23,642 bases of DNA from Synergistaceae bacterium (lineage in GTDB: Bacteria > Synergistota > Synergistia > Synergistales > Thermovirgaceae). Of the stretch, positions 15,799-23,642 are shown in pieces. The DNA lies in assembly GCA_003446665.1 (NCBI GenBank), contig DMCT01000047.1, positions 3,219 through 26,860 on the forward strand, given 5' to 3'. The notes under the pieces were generated by a model that was given only the letters and a program-made list of their open reading frames with translations, was not told where the DNA came from and did no database searches. A program made the position numbers and the translations under genes. How positions within the stretch are numbered: position 1 is the first letter of the stretch; each line of letters opens with the position of its first letter.

Positions 15799-18126
15799 TT
15801 AAAGGGCCTCCTTTTTCCTCAGGACTTCCTGTATCTTGTCTTTCGTAACGGGCAGAGCGGTAAATTCAACTCCCGTTGCATCGTAGAGCGCATTCAGGAC
15901 GACGGGGGCCACCGCAACAATAGGATGCTCCGCCATAGGCTTTGCACTCCATGGCCCTTCTTCATTCGGCGTTTCGAGGAACACAACGGTTTGCTTCGAG
16001 GGCACATGCTCAAGCCTTGGAATTTGATACGCGGGGAAATTGGAATTTTTTATTGACCCGGCTTCATTGAAAAGGATTTTTTCCATCAGGGTGGCTCCCA
16101 ATCCCTGGACGACACCTCCAACCACCTGTCCCCGTGCCATTGAGGGATTTACCGCTTTGCCAACATCGAAAGCAGAAGCGAAATGAAGTATTTTAATTTC
16201 TCCGGTTTTTCTGTCTACCCTCAAAGTGCAGGCTTGACAACCGAAGGTCCAGCTTCCGGCGGCGTTACCCATGCCCGTTTCCGGATCCGGCTCGACTAAT
16301 CCAGGTACCCGGTACCAGCCTGTTGCGATAAGGGGCGAACCTACCGTCAAACCATTACCGCACATATATCCCCTTGCGAGAGCTCCGAGAGAAATTCTGT
16401 CACCCGTATTTGGGTGGATGCATTCACCTTCGCGATATTCGACTAGATCCGGTTCACAATTCCAAACCCTGGAGGCGTTCTCTCTTGCCAATTCAATGAT
16501 TTTCCAGCCCGCATCCTGAATAGCTCTCCCACCACGGTAAGTCTGCATGGAGGCCACAGTCTGCCACTCCCAAGGGGAAAACTGAGTATCCACCTCGGTG
16601 TAAATTTTTACTTTTTCCAATGGAATCTGCAGGACCTCGGCGGCCATCTGGGCAAATACGGTAAGAACCCCCTGCCCCATTTCTATTCCGGCAAGATTAA
16701 CGTGAGCGCAACCATCCACGTTTATCTGGATCGAACAACTGGAGGCCGCATTCGTAGCCATCTTTGGTGATTTCATCATTGCTGCCAGACCTCTGCCGTA
16801 AAGATACCTTTCATCCTTTTCAGGGAGGGGTGTTTCTTCAATAGCCTTCTGCACCTCATCAAGACAGCCTGCAAGATCACCATGGCTCTTTTTTATGACC
16901 TGCCCCAGGGCGTTCTTTCTGCCCTCTGAAAAGAAGTTCTTCTTCATGATATCTTCCACGGGCATGTCCAGTTTTCGGGCCAGCATATCTATCAACCGGC
17001 TCGACATGAATTGCCCCTCGGGATGGCCGTATCCCCTGTAAGCCCCGACAGGCGGGGTGTTGGTGTAAACACCGTATACATCTACGGCTACATTAGGAAA
17101 CTCATATGGTCCCGTACAATTATGTCCTGCCACAGTATCAACCGGCCAGGAGGTATCTCCGTATGCACCGTCCGCAAAGTACATTTGGGCCTTGAGAACC
17201 GTCAAGGTTCCGTCTTTTTTCGCGCCTAACTGCATTCTCCCTTTCATCCCGCGACCAACCAGAGAGGACGTGAAAACCTCTTTTCTTGTCAGCACGAGCT
17301 TCACAGCATATCCTGGGACAAAGCTTGCCGCGTATGCCACCATGGGCTCGATCGAAACATCTGACTTCCCACCGAAACCTCCCCCGAGGTAAGGAATATG
17401 AACTCTGACCTTGGAGGCCGGAATATTGAACATGTCGGAAAGAACGTCCCTAAGAACAAAAGGAGCCTGATTGGATGCCCAGATTTCTATTTCCCCGTCA
17501 TAGCTGAAGCGGCAAACAGCCCCATGAGGTTCCAGTGCCGCGTGACTTGAGATCGGGAACTCAAACTCTTCCTCCACGGTCACTTCCGACTCGGAAAGGC
17601 CAGCTTCAAGATCTCCCTTCCGAAGCTTGTAATGATGGAAAATATTCGTCCCGGGAATTGGATGAACCGAATATTCGGCTCTGCGGTAGGTCCCGTTTTT
17701 TTCGTGGATAAGAGGGGCATCAGGATCGGCCGCCTTGATCGGATCAATGATAAATGGGAGCTCTTCATATTCCACATTTATCATCTCCACTGCAGCTGCC
17801 GCTTGATTTTCCGTCTCCGCCAGCACAACTGCTACGGCCTCTCCGGCATGACGCACTTTGTCCACTGCAAGCGGGGGCTGATCCCAGAGACAGGTTCCAA
17901 AAAGCATTTCACAGTCTTTCCCGGTGACAATCTTCTTTACGCCAGGCATAGCCTCGGCCTTCGATGTTTCTATGCTGCGGATTCTCCCGTGCGGGATTCC
18001 TGCCCGTTTCACTTTTGCGTGAAGCATTTGGGGAAGCGAAATATCCGCTACATAACACGCCTTACCAGTTACCTTGTCAATGGCGTCCACTCTTGGAGCT
18101 GGCTTGCCTACGTGTAATCGTTTCAT
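15799..18126 (-). CDS. Molybdenum hydroxylase (xanthine dehydrogenase family) large subunit 2
   Basis: A 775-residue molybdopterin subunit, a distinct paralogue of the one at 4974-7391. Seen: hammerhead domain (AGEAVAVVLAETENQAA), cofactor loop IPYLGGGFGGKSD, GAYRGYGHPEGQ, the MGQGVLTVFAQMAAE segment, and the C-terminal catalytic Glu in AKPMAEHPIVAVAP. This replaces the GVGEHSMISPAP form in paralogue 1, so the active-site edge differs and the substrate probably does too. Start: the ATG at 18126 has AAAGGGGA seven bases upstream, while the ATG at 18144 has no good site, so the shorter form is chosen. It lies 44 bases after the ABC permease gene and overlaps nothing. It is followed by its 2Fe-2S partner at one base. 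Confidence 0.92.
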   Translation of the reverse strand: MKRLHVGKPAPRVDAIDKVTGKACYVADISLPQMLHAKVKRAGIPHGRIRSIETSKAEAMPGVKKIVTGKDCEMLFGTCLWDQPPLAVDKVRHAGEAVAVVLAETENQAAAAVEMINVEYEELPFIIDPIKAADPDAPLIHEKNGTYRRAEYSVHPIPGTNIFHHYKLRKGDLEAGLSESEVTVEEEFEFPISSHAALEPHGAVCRFSYDGEIEIWASNQAPFVLRDVLSDMFNIPASKVRVHIPYLGGGFGGKSDVSIEPMVAYAASFVPGYAVKLVLTRKEVFTSSLVGRGMKGRMQLGAKKDGTLTVLKAQMYFADGAYGDTSWPVDTVAGHNCTGPYEFPNVAVDVYGVYTNTPPVGAYRGYGHPEGQFMSSRLIDMLARKLDMPVEDIMKKNFFSEGRKNALGQVIKKSHGDLAGCLDEVQKAIEETPLPEKDERYLYGRGLAAMMKSPKMATNAASSCSIQINVDGCAHVNLAGIEMGQGVLTVFAQMAAEVLQIPLEKVKIYTEVDTQFSPWEWQTVASMQTYRGGRAIQDAGWKIIELARENASRVWNCEPDLVEYREGECIHPNTGDRISLGALARGYMCGNGLTVGSPLIATGWYRVPGLVEPDPETGMGNAAGSWTFGCQACTLRVDRKTGEIKILHFASAFDVGKAVNPSMARGQVVGGVVQGLGATLMEKILFNEAGSIKNSNFPAYQIPRLEHVPSKQTVVFLETPNEEGPWSAKPMAEHPIVAVAPVVLNALYDATGVEFTALPVTKDKIQEVLRKKEAL

Positions 18127-18170
18127 TCTTTGTTCCCCTTTCATTAAACTTCGGGTTTAAAATTCTTCCC

Positions 18171-19115
18171 CTAGCCTTTTTCTTCCCTTCTATAGGGTTT
18201 CAGCAAGCTGTTAGGTGCCGAAGCCTTTCGAGACACGATTACCAGTGCAATAATGGTTATGAGGTACGGGACAAGGAGAAACAAATGGAAGGGTATTTTG
18301 TACCAGATACTTTGAAGCCTCAGCTGAAGCCCGTCCAGAAAACCGAAAAGCAAGGCGCCTCCGGCCCCCTTGACAGGGTCCCAGTTACCGAAAATAACCA
18401 TGGCAATGCAAACCCATCCCCTGCCGCCAACAACTTCCAGAAGGAACATGTCCTGGTGTGCCAAGGTGAGAAAGGCTCCTCCGATGCCCATCAATGCTCC
18501 GCCCGCAGCCAGGCAAAGGGTTCTCACCAGATTTACGTTTATTCCGACTGTGTCAGCGGCAAGAGGGTTTTCTCCCACTGTCCGGATTACAAGCCCCCAG
18601 GATGTCTTGTAGAGAAGAACCCAGATGATGGGTATTAGAAGAAAAGCGATATAAACAAGGCTGTATTGTTGGAAAAGGGCCCTTCCAATAACAGGAAGAC
18701 TTGACAGGAAAGGTATGGCTACCGGCACGAAAGGCTTTATCGTCGGGGGCGAAACAGGCGACCCCACCGCCAGCCTGTAAATAAACATGGCAAGTCCCGT
18801 TGACAAAAGGGTAATGCCTAGCCCCGAGACATGCTGCGATAACCCCAGATTGACGCTGAGAAACGCCATAAGAAGAGACAGGAGAATACCAATCCCGGCG
18901 GCAGCCAAAACACCCAACCATAGAGAGCCTGTGTGAAGAGTTGTGAGAAACCCGATCATGGCGCCCATGAGCATGGTACCCTCAATTCCTAGGTTCAACA
19001 CTCCCGAACGCTCAACTATGATCTCACCAAGGGTTCCAAAAATGATAGGTGTCGCCATTCGCATCATGGCCCCGAGAAGACCAGCCAGAAAAGCCAGGTT
19101 AAATATTTGCTCCAT
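18171..19115 (-). CDS. ABC importer permease 2 (nucleoside/BMP type)
   Basis: A 314-residue inner-membrane permease of the branched-chain/ribose type superfamily, nucleoside-transporter branch (YufQ/NupQ-like). It has about eight to ten hydrophobic segments. Family-typical stretches are ATPIIFGTLGEIIVERSGVL and NLGIEGTMLMGAMIGF near the N-terminus, and VGENPLAADTVGINV in the cytoplasmic loop. Its ATG shares one base with the stop of permease 1 (TGATG), so the two are translationally coupled and form a heterodimeric channel. The substrate is inferred as a nucleoside, purine base or related ring. Confidence 0.92.
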   Translation of the reverse strand: MEQIFNLAFLAGLLGAMMRMATPIIFGTLGEIIVERSGVLNLGIEGTMLMGAMIGFLTTLHTGSLWLGVLAAAGIGILLSLLMAFLSVNLGLSQHVSGLGITLLSTGLAMFIYRLAVGSPVSPPTIKPFVPVAIPFLSSLPVIGRALFQQYSLVYIAFLLIPIIWVLLYKTSWGLVIRTVGENPLAADTVGINVNLVRTLCLAAGGALMGIGGAFLTLAHQDMFLLEVVGGRGWVCIAMVIFGNWDPVKGAGGALLFGFLDGLQLRLQSIWYKIPFHLFLLVPYLITIIALVIVSRKASAPNSLLKPYRREEKG

Positions 19116-20173
19116 CAGTCTCTCACCAACTTTACCCGGTATTCGGTAAAAAGAAGTATTATCAGCATGATCAGAAGCGCTAAGGCCTGGATAACGTCTG
19201 CGATATAGGTAGGTACCCCCGTCATTCTGCTCATGGATTGGGCACCCACTATGACGGTACTGAAGAAAAATGCAGCCAAGGCTGTACCGACGGGATGCAA
19301 CCTGCCTAGCATTGCGATTACTATCCCCGAATAACCGAATCCCGGAGAAACATCCATCAAGAGGTGAAAATGTATCCCGACGACTTCCCCGACACCTGCC
19401 ATCCCGGCAAGACCACCGGAGATGAGGGCTGTCTTGAAAATAACTGAATTAACATTGATGCCGCTGAAGGCTGCAGCTCTGGCATTTGCTCCCACCGCTC
19501 GCGACTGGAATCCCAGTTCTGTTTTGCTGTTGATGAACCAGACGATAAGAACTGCAATTGCCGCCAGGATTATGCCCAAATGAAAACGTGAACGCGAGAG
19601 CAATATCGGGAAGTGCGCGGCCTGTGCAATCGCGGCCGATCGCGGCCAACTGGAACCCGGCATCTGCATCGGTCCAAAAAGCAGAAAACCCATGATGTGC
19701 CACATGACATAATTCAAAAGCAGTGACGATACAACATCATCGACCTTCAGCCTGTTTTTCAGGAAAGCCGGTATCGTCGCCCAAAACCCGCCGGCGAGAA
19801 AGCCCGCAAGGCATATCATAAAAAGGAGCAGAACTCTTGGAACCGCAGGTGCGTTGATGCCTACCCAAGCAGCTGCAATCGCCCCGGCAAGCAACTGACC
19901 TTCAGCCCCGATGTTCCAAAACTTTGCTCTGAAAGCAAAGGCAACGGCAAGTCCGGTGAAAGTCAAAGGGGCAGTGTGAGTAAAGGTTTCAAGGAGATTG
20001 TACCTGGTGCCTAGAGCACCTTTGAACAGCGAATAATAAGACAACCAGAGGTCGCCGCCGGCGAAGAGAATCGGGACTGCAGAGAGGGCAAGTGTCAAAA
20101 GAATTGCTCCTAAGGGCAAAAGCACCTGTATCCATCCGGCAAGTGGGGATCGTTTTTGCATGATCAGGCGCAT
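19115..20173 (-). CDS. ABC importer permease 1 (nucleoside/BMP type)
   Basis: A 352-residue polytopic permease (YufP/NupP-like branch). Markers: LTGLAVAFAFRAKFWNIGAE followed by GQLLAGAIAAAWVG, and the cytoplasmic RAVGANARAAAFSGINV loop that contacts the ATPase. It overlaps the ATPase gene by ten bases at 20164-20173 and permease 2 by one base. The first ATG (20173) is taken as start because a GGGG sits about ten bases upstream; an ATG four codons in has no site. It works with permease 2 as the membrane channel. Confidence 0.92.
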   Translation of the reverse strand: MRLIMQKRSPLAGWIQVLLPLGAILLTLALSAVPILFAGGDLWLSYYSLFKGALGTRYNLLETFTHTAPLTFTGLAVAFAFRAKFWNIGAEGQLLAGAIAAAWVGINAPAVPRVLLLFMICLAGFLAGGFWATIPAFLKNRLKVDDVVSSLLLNYVMWHIMGFLLFGPMQMPGSSWPRSAAIAQAAHFPILLSRSRFHLGIILAAIAVLIVWFINSKTELGFQSRAVGANARAAAFSGINVNSVIFKTALISGGLAGMAGVGEVVGIHFHLLMDVSPGFGYSGIVIAMLGRLHPVGTALAAFFFSTVIVGAQSMSRMTGVPTYIADVIQALALLIMLIILLFTEYRVKLVRD

Positions 20174-21687
20174 TTGTCTTTTACCCCGCTCATCCAGAGA
20201 GAAATTTGTTCCATTGAAGCTTCCGCGCGACTGGTTGTTCCCATTATTTCTCCTTCGTACAGAACCATAATCTGATCACTGAGCATGAAAATTTCATCCA
20301 GATCTTCAGAAACGAGCAGAACCGCCGCGCCGGCATCCCTTGCTTCCAGAATTCGGCGATGAACATATTCCGCGGCGCCGACATCGAGCCCTCGAGTAGG
20401 CTGGGAAGCTACAAGTATGCGTGGAGATGCCGTCAGAACTCTGGCGAGAATAATCTTTTGAAGGTTCCCGCCCGACAGGGTTTTAGCTATGGCCTTGGGA
20501 CCTGCGGTTTTTATTGAAAAATCCCTGATAAGCTTTTCTGCATATTTTCTGATGCTCCTGTAGTCAATCGTCCATCCCTTCTTGAAATTCTTGTGATTCT
20601 CAAGAACGAGATTTTCCTCTACTGTTAGGTCGAGGATCAGGCCGGTGGTCATCCTGTCTTCGGGGATTCTGCCAATTCCCAAATCGACAGCCGCTTTCGG
20701 GTTTCCCCAAGGTAGAAACTCGTCGCCGATCCTGGCCAGACCTTGCTCCGGCTCACGGATACCAAACAAAACTTCGGCAAGTTCCTTTTGCCCGTTTCCC
20801 GAAACGCCGGCAAGGCCCGTGATTTCACCGATATGGAGATTGAAAGAAATGTTTTTCACAGCATCATACCCTTTGTCGCTTCTGACGATCAGGTCCCTCA
20901 CCTCTAACAACGGAGCACCTTTATTTTTGGACGATCTGTACGGCTCCTTTGCAAATTCACGGCCAATCATAAGGTTGGCCAACTCTTTTTCGGAAGTTTC
21001 TGACGTTTTCCTTTCAGCGACAACTTCTCCTTTTGCCAAAACAACAACTCTGTCAGAAATTTCCATTACTTCATGAAGCTTATGGGATATGAAGACGACC
21101 GACCTGCCTTCCGCCGCGAGAATACGAAGGGTCTTGAACAGTTCCTCTGTTTCCAGAGGCGCCAATACCGCTGTAGGCTCGTCAAGAATGAGTATTTCAG
21201 CTTCGCGGTATAGCGCCTTGAGAATTTCAACCTTTTGCTGACTTCCTACGGACAATGTCCAAACGGGAGCATCGGGATCCACTTGAAGCCCGAAACGCTT
21301 CTGGATATCAAGCAGCTTTTTTCTTGCCTCCTTGAGGTCAAGAAAAAATTTCCCCCCGAAGCTTCCCACGACGACGTTTTCAAGAACGGTTTGGGAAAAA
21401 ACAAGAGAAAAATGCTGGTGCACCATCCCTATACTGTTGCGTATTGCATCATGGGGTGAGGAAAAAACCGTTTTTTTACCCTTGACAAAGATCTCTCCTC
21501 TGTCGGCAGCGTAATATCCGAAGAGTATATTCATGAGGGTCGTTTTCCCGGCGCCGTTCTCGCCCAGCAGGGCGCAAATTTCACCCTTATGAAGCCTGAA
21601 GTTTACATTGTTGTTGGCAACAACATCCATGAAGGTTTTCCTGATCGAGCGCATTTCGACAACAGGAACAGGCTTGTTATTTGTCAT
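20164..21687 (-). CDS. ABC importer ATPase with two ABC domains (nucleoside/BMP type)
   Basis: A 507-residue ATPase made of two fused ABC domains, as in YufO/NupO and RbsA. Domain 1: Walker A GENGAGKT (residues 42-49), LSVGSQQ signature and Walker B ILILDEPTAVL. Domain 2 has the altered Walker A GVSGNGQKEL without the usual Lys-Thr, signature LSGGNLQ and ILVASQPTRGLD. This asymmetry is normal for the family, not damage. It powers import of the ligand delivered by the BMP-type protein. The start at 21687 is supported by GGGGGAG five bases upstream; an upstream in-frame extension to 21729 lacks a site. Confidence 0.93.
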   Translation of the reverse strand: MTNNKPVPVVEMRSIRKTFMDVVANNNVNFRLHKGEICALLGENGAGKTTLMNILFGYYAADRGEIFVKGKKTVFSSPHDAIRNSIGMVHQHFSLVFSQTVLENVVVGSFGGKFFLDLKEARKKLLDIQKRFGLQVDPDAPVWTLSVGSQQKVEILKALYREAEILILDEPTAVLAPLETEELFKTLRILAAEGRSVVFISHKLHEVMEISDRVVVLAKGEVVAERKTSETSEKELANLMIGREFAKEPYRSSKNKGAPLLEVRDLIVRSDKGYDAVKNISFNLHIGEITGLAGVSGNGQKELAEVLFGIREPEQGLARIGDEFLPWGNPKAAVDLGIGRIPEDRMTTGLILDLTVEENLVLENHKNFKKGWTIDYRSIRKYAEKLIRDFSIKTAGPKAIAKTLSGGNLQKIILARVLTASPRILVASQPTRGLDVGAAEYVHRRILEARDAGAAVLLVSEDLDEIFMLSDQIMVLYEGEIMGTTSRAEASMEQISLWMSGVKDKCA

Positions 21688-21856
21688 TTTTTCTCCCCCG
21701 TGTTTTACATCTAGCAAGCTGTCTGGCAAAGAAAACTATCTTTCCTCTGGGAACAATGGCTTATTTAGGCTTCTGCGGGATATGAAGAATCTCGTAATAA
21801 TTCTTTTCGCAATCGATTTTCCTGGAGATCCGTGTACGGTGGGGAGCTTTAGTAAT

Positions 21857-21887
21857 GCCGGCTTCCAGATTATTACTGGAAGCCGGC
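21857..21887. repeat. Perfect 12-bp hairpin between binding-protein and ATPase genes
   Basis: gccggcttccag (21857-21868) pairs exactly with 21876-21887 around a seven-base loop. The T-run (CTTTTT) follows on the plus strand, while transcription of the neighbouring genes is on the minus strand. So for the operon it is a stem without a T-tract. Such stems after binding-protein genes commonly protect the upstream message and reduce read-through into the membrane genes. The 246-base gap 21688-21933 shows no other feature. Confidence 0.7.
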
Positions 21888-21933
21888 CTTTTTCCAAAAC
21901 GTCAATACAGCTGCTGGATGCCACTGAGCCGGA

Positions 21934-22929
21934 TCAATCAGACTTGAGCTCCTCTTCGACTATGGGAACCTCGAATTCTCCGTTAAGGATCTTCTGCTCG
22001 AGATCCCGAACTTCCGCGATGAGGTCTTTCGGAAGCTTCTCTTCAAATTCGTGGAATGGAGCAAGGCTGGCGCCTCCTTTTGCCATCATGCTCCATTCCT
22101 TCAGGTTCTGGGCCTCCCATTCTCCCTTCCTTACGGCATCGACACTATATTGAATTGTCGGATACATATTCCAGACAGGACCTGTCACTACAACTTCCGG
22201 AGCAAGATCATGTTGGTCTACCATGTTTCCAAAAGCCAGTACTCCATGCTCCTTACATGCTCCGAAAACTCCGAATCGTTCCGCAAATAGCAAGTCCGCG
22301 CCAGCCTCTATCTGCGCTATTGCGGCCTCTTTCGCTTTTGGCGGATCAAACCAACTTCCGATGTAAGACACTTTCACCTTCACATCAGGATTTACGGAAA
22401 GGGCTCCCAGCTTGAAAGCGTTAACCAGGCGGTTCACTTCAGCAATCGGGAGTGCAGCGACGACGCCTAAAATATTGCTTTTAGTGAGTCTGCCGGCGAT
22501 GATACCGCAAAGATAGGAAGGTTCATGAATCCAGTTGTCAAAAACAGAATAGTTGGGCTCCTGTTCCGCAAATTCACTTCCGAAGGCAAAAGCTACATCG
22601 GGATAATCTTTAGCTACCCTCCGTGAAGGTTCTTCACCAGCCAGGAAGGCATCACCAACTATCAAATGGAATCCCCGCTCAGCGTATTCGCGCAGCACCC
22701 GCTCGAAATCTGCTGCTCCTACACTCTCAGCAAATTCATAGGTGATTCCCAGTTCCTCCTGGGCTTTGAGGCATGCCTGGTGTATCGCACCATCCCAGGG
22801 CTCTTCTATGGGAGTCTGGTAGATGGCTGCCAGCTTGAAGTCTTCGTAAGCAATAGGTTCGGCGCTAGCAATTCCTGTCATGAACACAACAACAAAAGCG
22901 AATAGCAAAAAAACATTCATTTTTTTCAC
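21934..22929 (-). CDS. BMP-family periplasmic binding protein of the ABC importer
   Basis: A 331-residue substrate-binding protein of the BMP/PnrA type (purine-nucleoside-receptor-like). An N-terminal signal peptide (basic KK, hydrophobic NVFLLFAFVVVFM core, TGIASA before EPIAYED) lacks a lipobox Cys. So it should be a soluble periplasmic protein, not a lipoprotein as in Gram-positive relatives. The mature part follows the family (LAAIYQTPIEEPWDGAIHQA, GGASLAPFHEFEEKLP). The GTG at 22929 is chosen because GGGGAGG lies eight bases upstream; the ATG at 22920 would be too far, and the longer frame to 22986 has no site. Ligand unknown; purine, purine nucleoside or degradation product is the family-based guess. 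First gene of the importer operon. Confidence 0.9.
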   Translation of the reverse strand: MKKMNVFLLFAFVVVFMTGIASAEPIAYEDFKLAAIYQTPIEEPWDGAIHQACLKAQEELGITYEFAESVGAADFERVLREYAERGFHLIVGDAFLAGEEPSRRVAKDYPDVAFAFGSEFAEQEPNYSVFDNWIHEPSYLCGIIAGRLTKSNILGVVAALPIAEVNRLVNAFKLGALSVNPDVKVKVSYIGSWFDPPKAKEAAIAQIEAGADLLFAERFGVFGACKEHGVLAFGNMVDQHDLAPEVVVTGPVWNMYPTIQYSVDAVRKGEWEAQNLKEWSMMAKGGASLAPFHEFEEKLPKDLIAEVRDLEQKILNGEFEVPIVEEELKSD

Positions 22930-23248
22930 AAAAAACACCTCCCCATAATTTAGATGTTTCTCCTGCCTTGCAATACAGCTTTGCAATATGACAAAGTGTT
23001 ATTATTATAAAAAAAACTGATGTTACAAAACTACTATGTCAAAAAAGAATGTCAATATTAACCGATGACTTCCATTTGAATGTCAGATTGTCACTCTTCT
23101 GACAGAACTTACGGAACCTCTTAACAAAGCCACCTGCGTTTATTACAAACTGGAAATGGGCGATTTCCTAGATTTCTTCGTGAGGTAACAGGCAGAATTT
23201 TTTCTGTCTTCGGGAAAGTTTTTACAAATCCGCAAATTATCGAAAACC
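22930..23248 (-). promoter_or_regulatory. Intergenic region with promoter-like and repeated TGTCA elements
   Basis: This 319-base gap between the modA-type gene and the importer operon holds no gene. On the minus strand a TATAAT (23009-23004) follows a TTGACA (23042-23037), but the spacing (27 bases) is long. A second TTGACA lies at 23055-23050. TGTCA-type words recur on the plus strand at 23037, 23050 and 23081, and a seven-base inverted repeat (tgtcaga 23081-23087, tctgaca 23098-23104) fits an operator. A weak stem around 23191-23215 may end the modA message. Confidence 0.4.
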
Positions 23249-23642
23249 CTACGGGGAAACGGGTTCGAAGCCATTCTTCCTGAAGATTTGCCGAGATTCC
23301 GGGCTTTTCACAAAATCTAGAAAGGCAATGGCATCTTCAGCGATGTCTCCGTTTTTAAGGCCATAGAAGAGCTTTACCGGTTCTGCGCTGATTCGATGCC
23401 AGGAACCCTCAAGCTTCAGGGCAATACTCAACGGGATCAATGCAACATCGACACCGCCACTTTTGACACTCAGGACAGCCTGAAGGACATTCCCTGCAAG
23501 AACGAGTCGTTTCGCTTCCAACAGTTTTTGATAGGTTCCTTTTCTTTCAAGATACTCCTTCGCGGAAACCCCAAAGGGGGCTACCGCTGGATCAGCAATT
23601 GCAAGACGTATCTTGCTGCTTTGAAGGAGATCAACGGAAGGA
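23249..23642 (-). CDS. modA: ModA-like molybdate-binding protein, C-terminal part
   Basis: The frame is open from the window edge to a stop at 23249, giving about 130 C-terminal residues. The order of segments is that of ModA: KIRLAIADPAVAPFGVSAKE, then LVLAGNVLQAVLSVKSGGVD, then VALIPLSIAL, ending in FLDFVKSPESRQIFRKNGFE. These match the second lobe and the tail of the periplasmic molybdate-binding protein. It would feed a ModBC importer and so supply the cofactor for the two molybdenum hydroxylases. The N-terminus and signal peptide lie outside the window, so processing cannot be judged. Confidence 0.85.
   Translation of the reverse strand, partial: PSVDLLQSSKIRLAIADPAVAPFGVSAKEYLERKGTYQKLLEAKRLVLAGNVLQAVLSVKSGGVDVALIPLSIALKLEGSWHRISAEPVKLFYGLKNGDIAEDAIAFLDFVKSPESRQIFRKNGFEPVSP

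Noticed and set aside
20164..21729. Apparent loss of Walker A in the second ATPase domain
   Set aside because: The GVSGNGQ form without Lys-Thr is the normal state of the second domain in this transporter family, so it is not a mutation of interest.
1..23642. CRISPR arrays, tRNA or rRNA genes
   Set aside because: No regularly spaced repeats and no recognisable tRNA or rRNA sequence were seen on either strand.

Overview
This window looks like a catabolic island from an anaerobic, probably diderm bacterium. It is built around molybdenum hydroxylases and an oxamate-carbamoyltransferase-like gene set. The taxon cannot be fixed from sequence alone. Base composition is near balanced, ribosome binding sites are strong, and the ABC-type binding protein has an ordinary secretory signal with no lipobox cysteine, which fits a diderm such as Synergistota. 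That assignment is tentative.

Layout from left to right. At 1-45 (minus) the start of an unknown gene runs off the edge. It is followed by an internally deleted IS4-family transposase relic (70-478, minus). A PucR-type regulator (546-2114) is the only intact gene on the plus strand. Everything else is on the minus strand and is transcribed right to left. In that transcriptional order the window holds: the C-terminal part of ModA (molybdate-binding protein) at the right edge; a BMP-type binding protein, a double ATPase and two permeases (nucleoside/purine-type ABC importer); molybdenum hydroxylase 2 (large and 2Fe-2S subunits, no FAD subunit); a cytosine-deaminase-like amidohydrolase; a second IS4-family relic (about 13565-13860); a DUF2877 (AllH-like) protein, FdrA (AllF-like), a 58-residue FdrA-domain protein, a DUF1116 (AllG-like) protein and a cyclase/formamidase-type hydrolase; molybdenum hydroxylase 1 (FAD, 2Fe-2S and large subunits); an NCS2 nucleobase permease; and a nitrilase-superfamily amidohydrolase.

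Inferred logic: two importers bring in an N-heterocycle (purine- or pyrimidine-like). The molybdenum hydroxylases oxidise the ring. The amidohydrolase, cyclase and nitrilase-like enzymes open or trim it. The FdrA/DUF1116/DUF2877 set would cleave an N-carbamoyl intermediate such as oxalurate to carbamoyl phosphate for ATP synthesis. PucR is the likely sensor, and ModA supplies molybdate. No allantoinase, ureidoglycolate dehydrogenase or carbamate kinase lies inside the window, so the exact substrate is open.

The most unusual points are: a stand-alone FdrA C-terminal-like mini-protein; two molybdenum hydroxylases with only one flavoprotein; an amidohydrolase that lacks a metal-ligand histidine; a permease with a mixed uracil/xanthine signature; and two related IS relics whose same terminal end points into the regulator gene and into the carbamoyltransferase operon.
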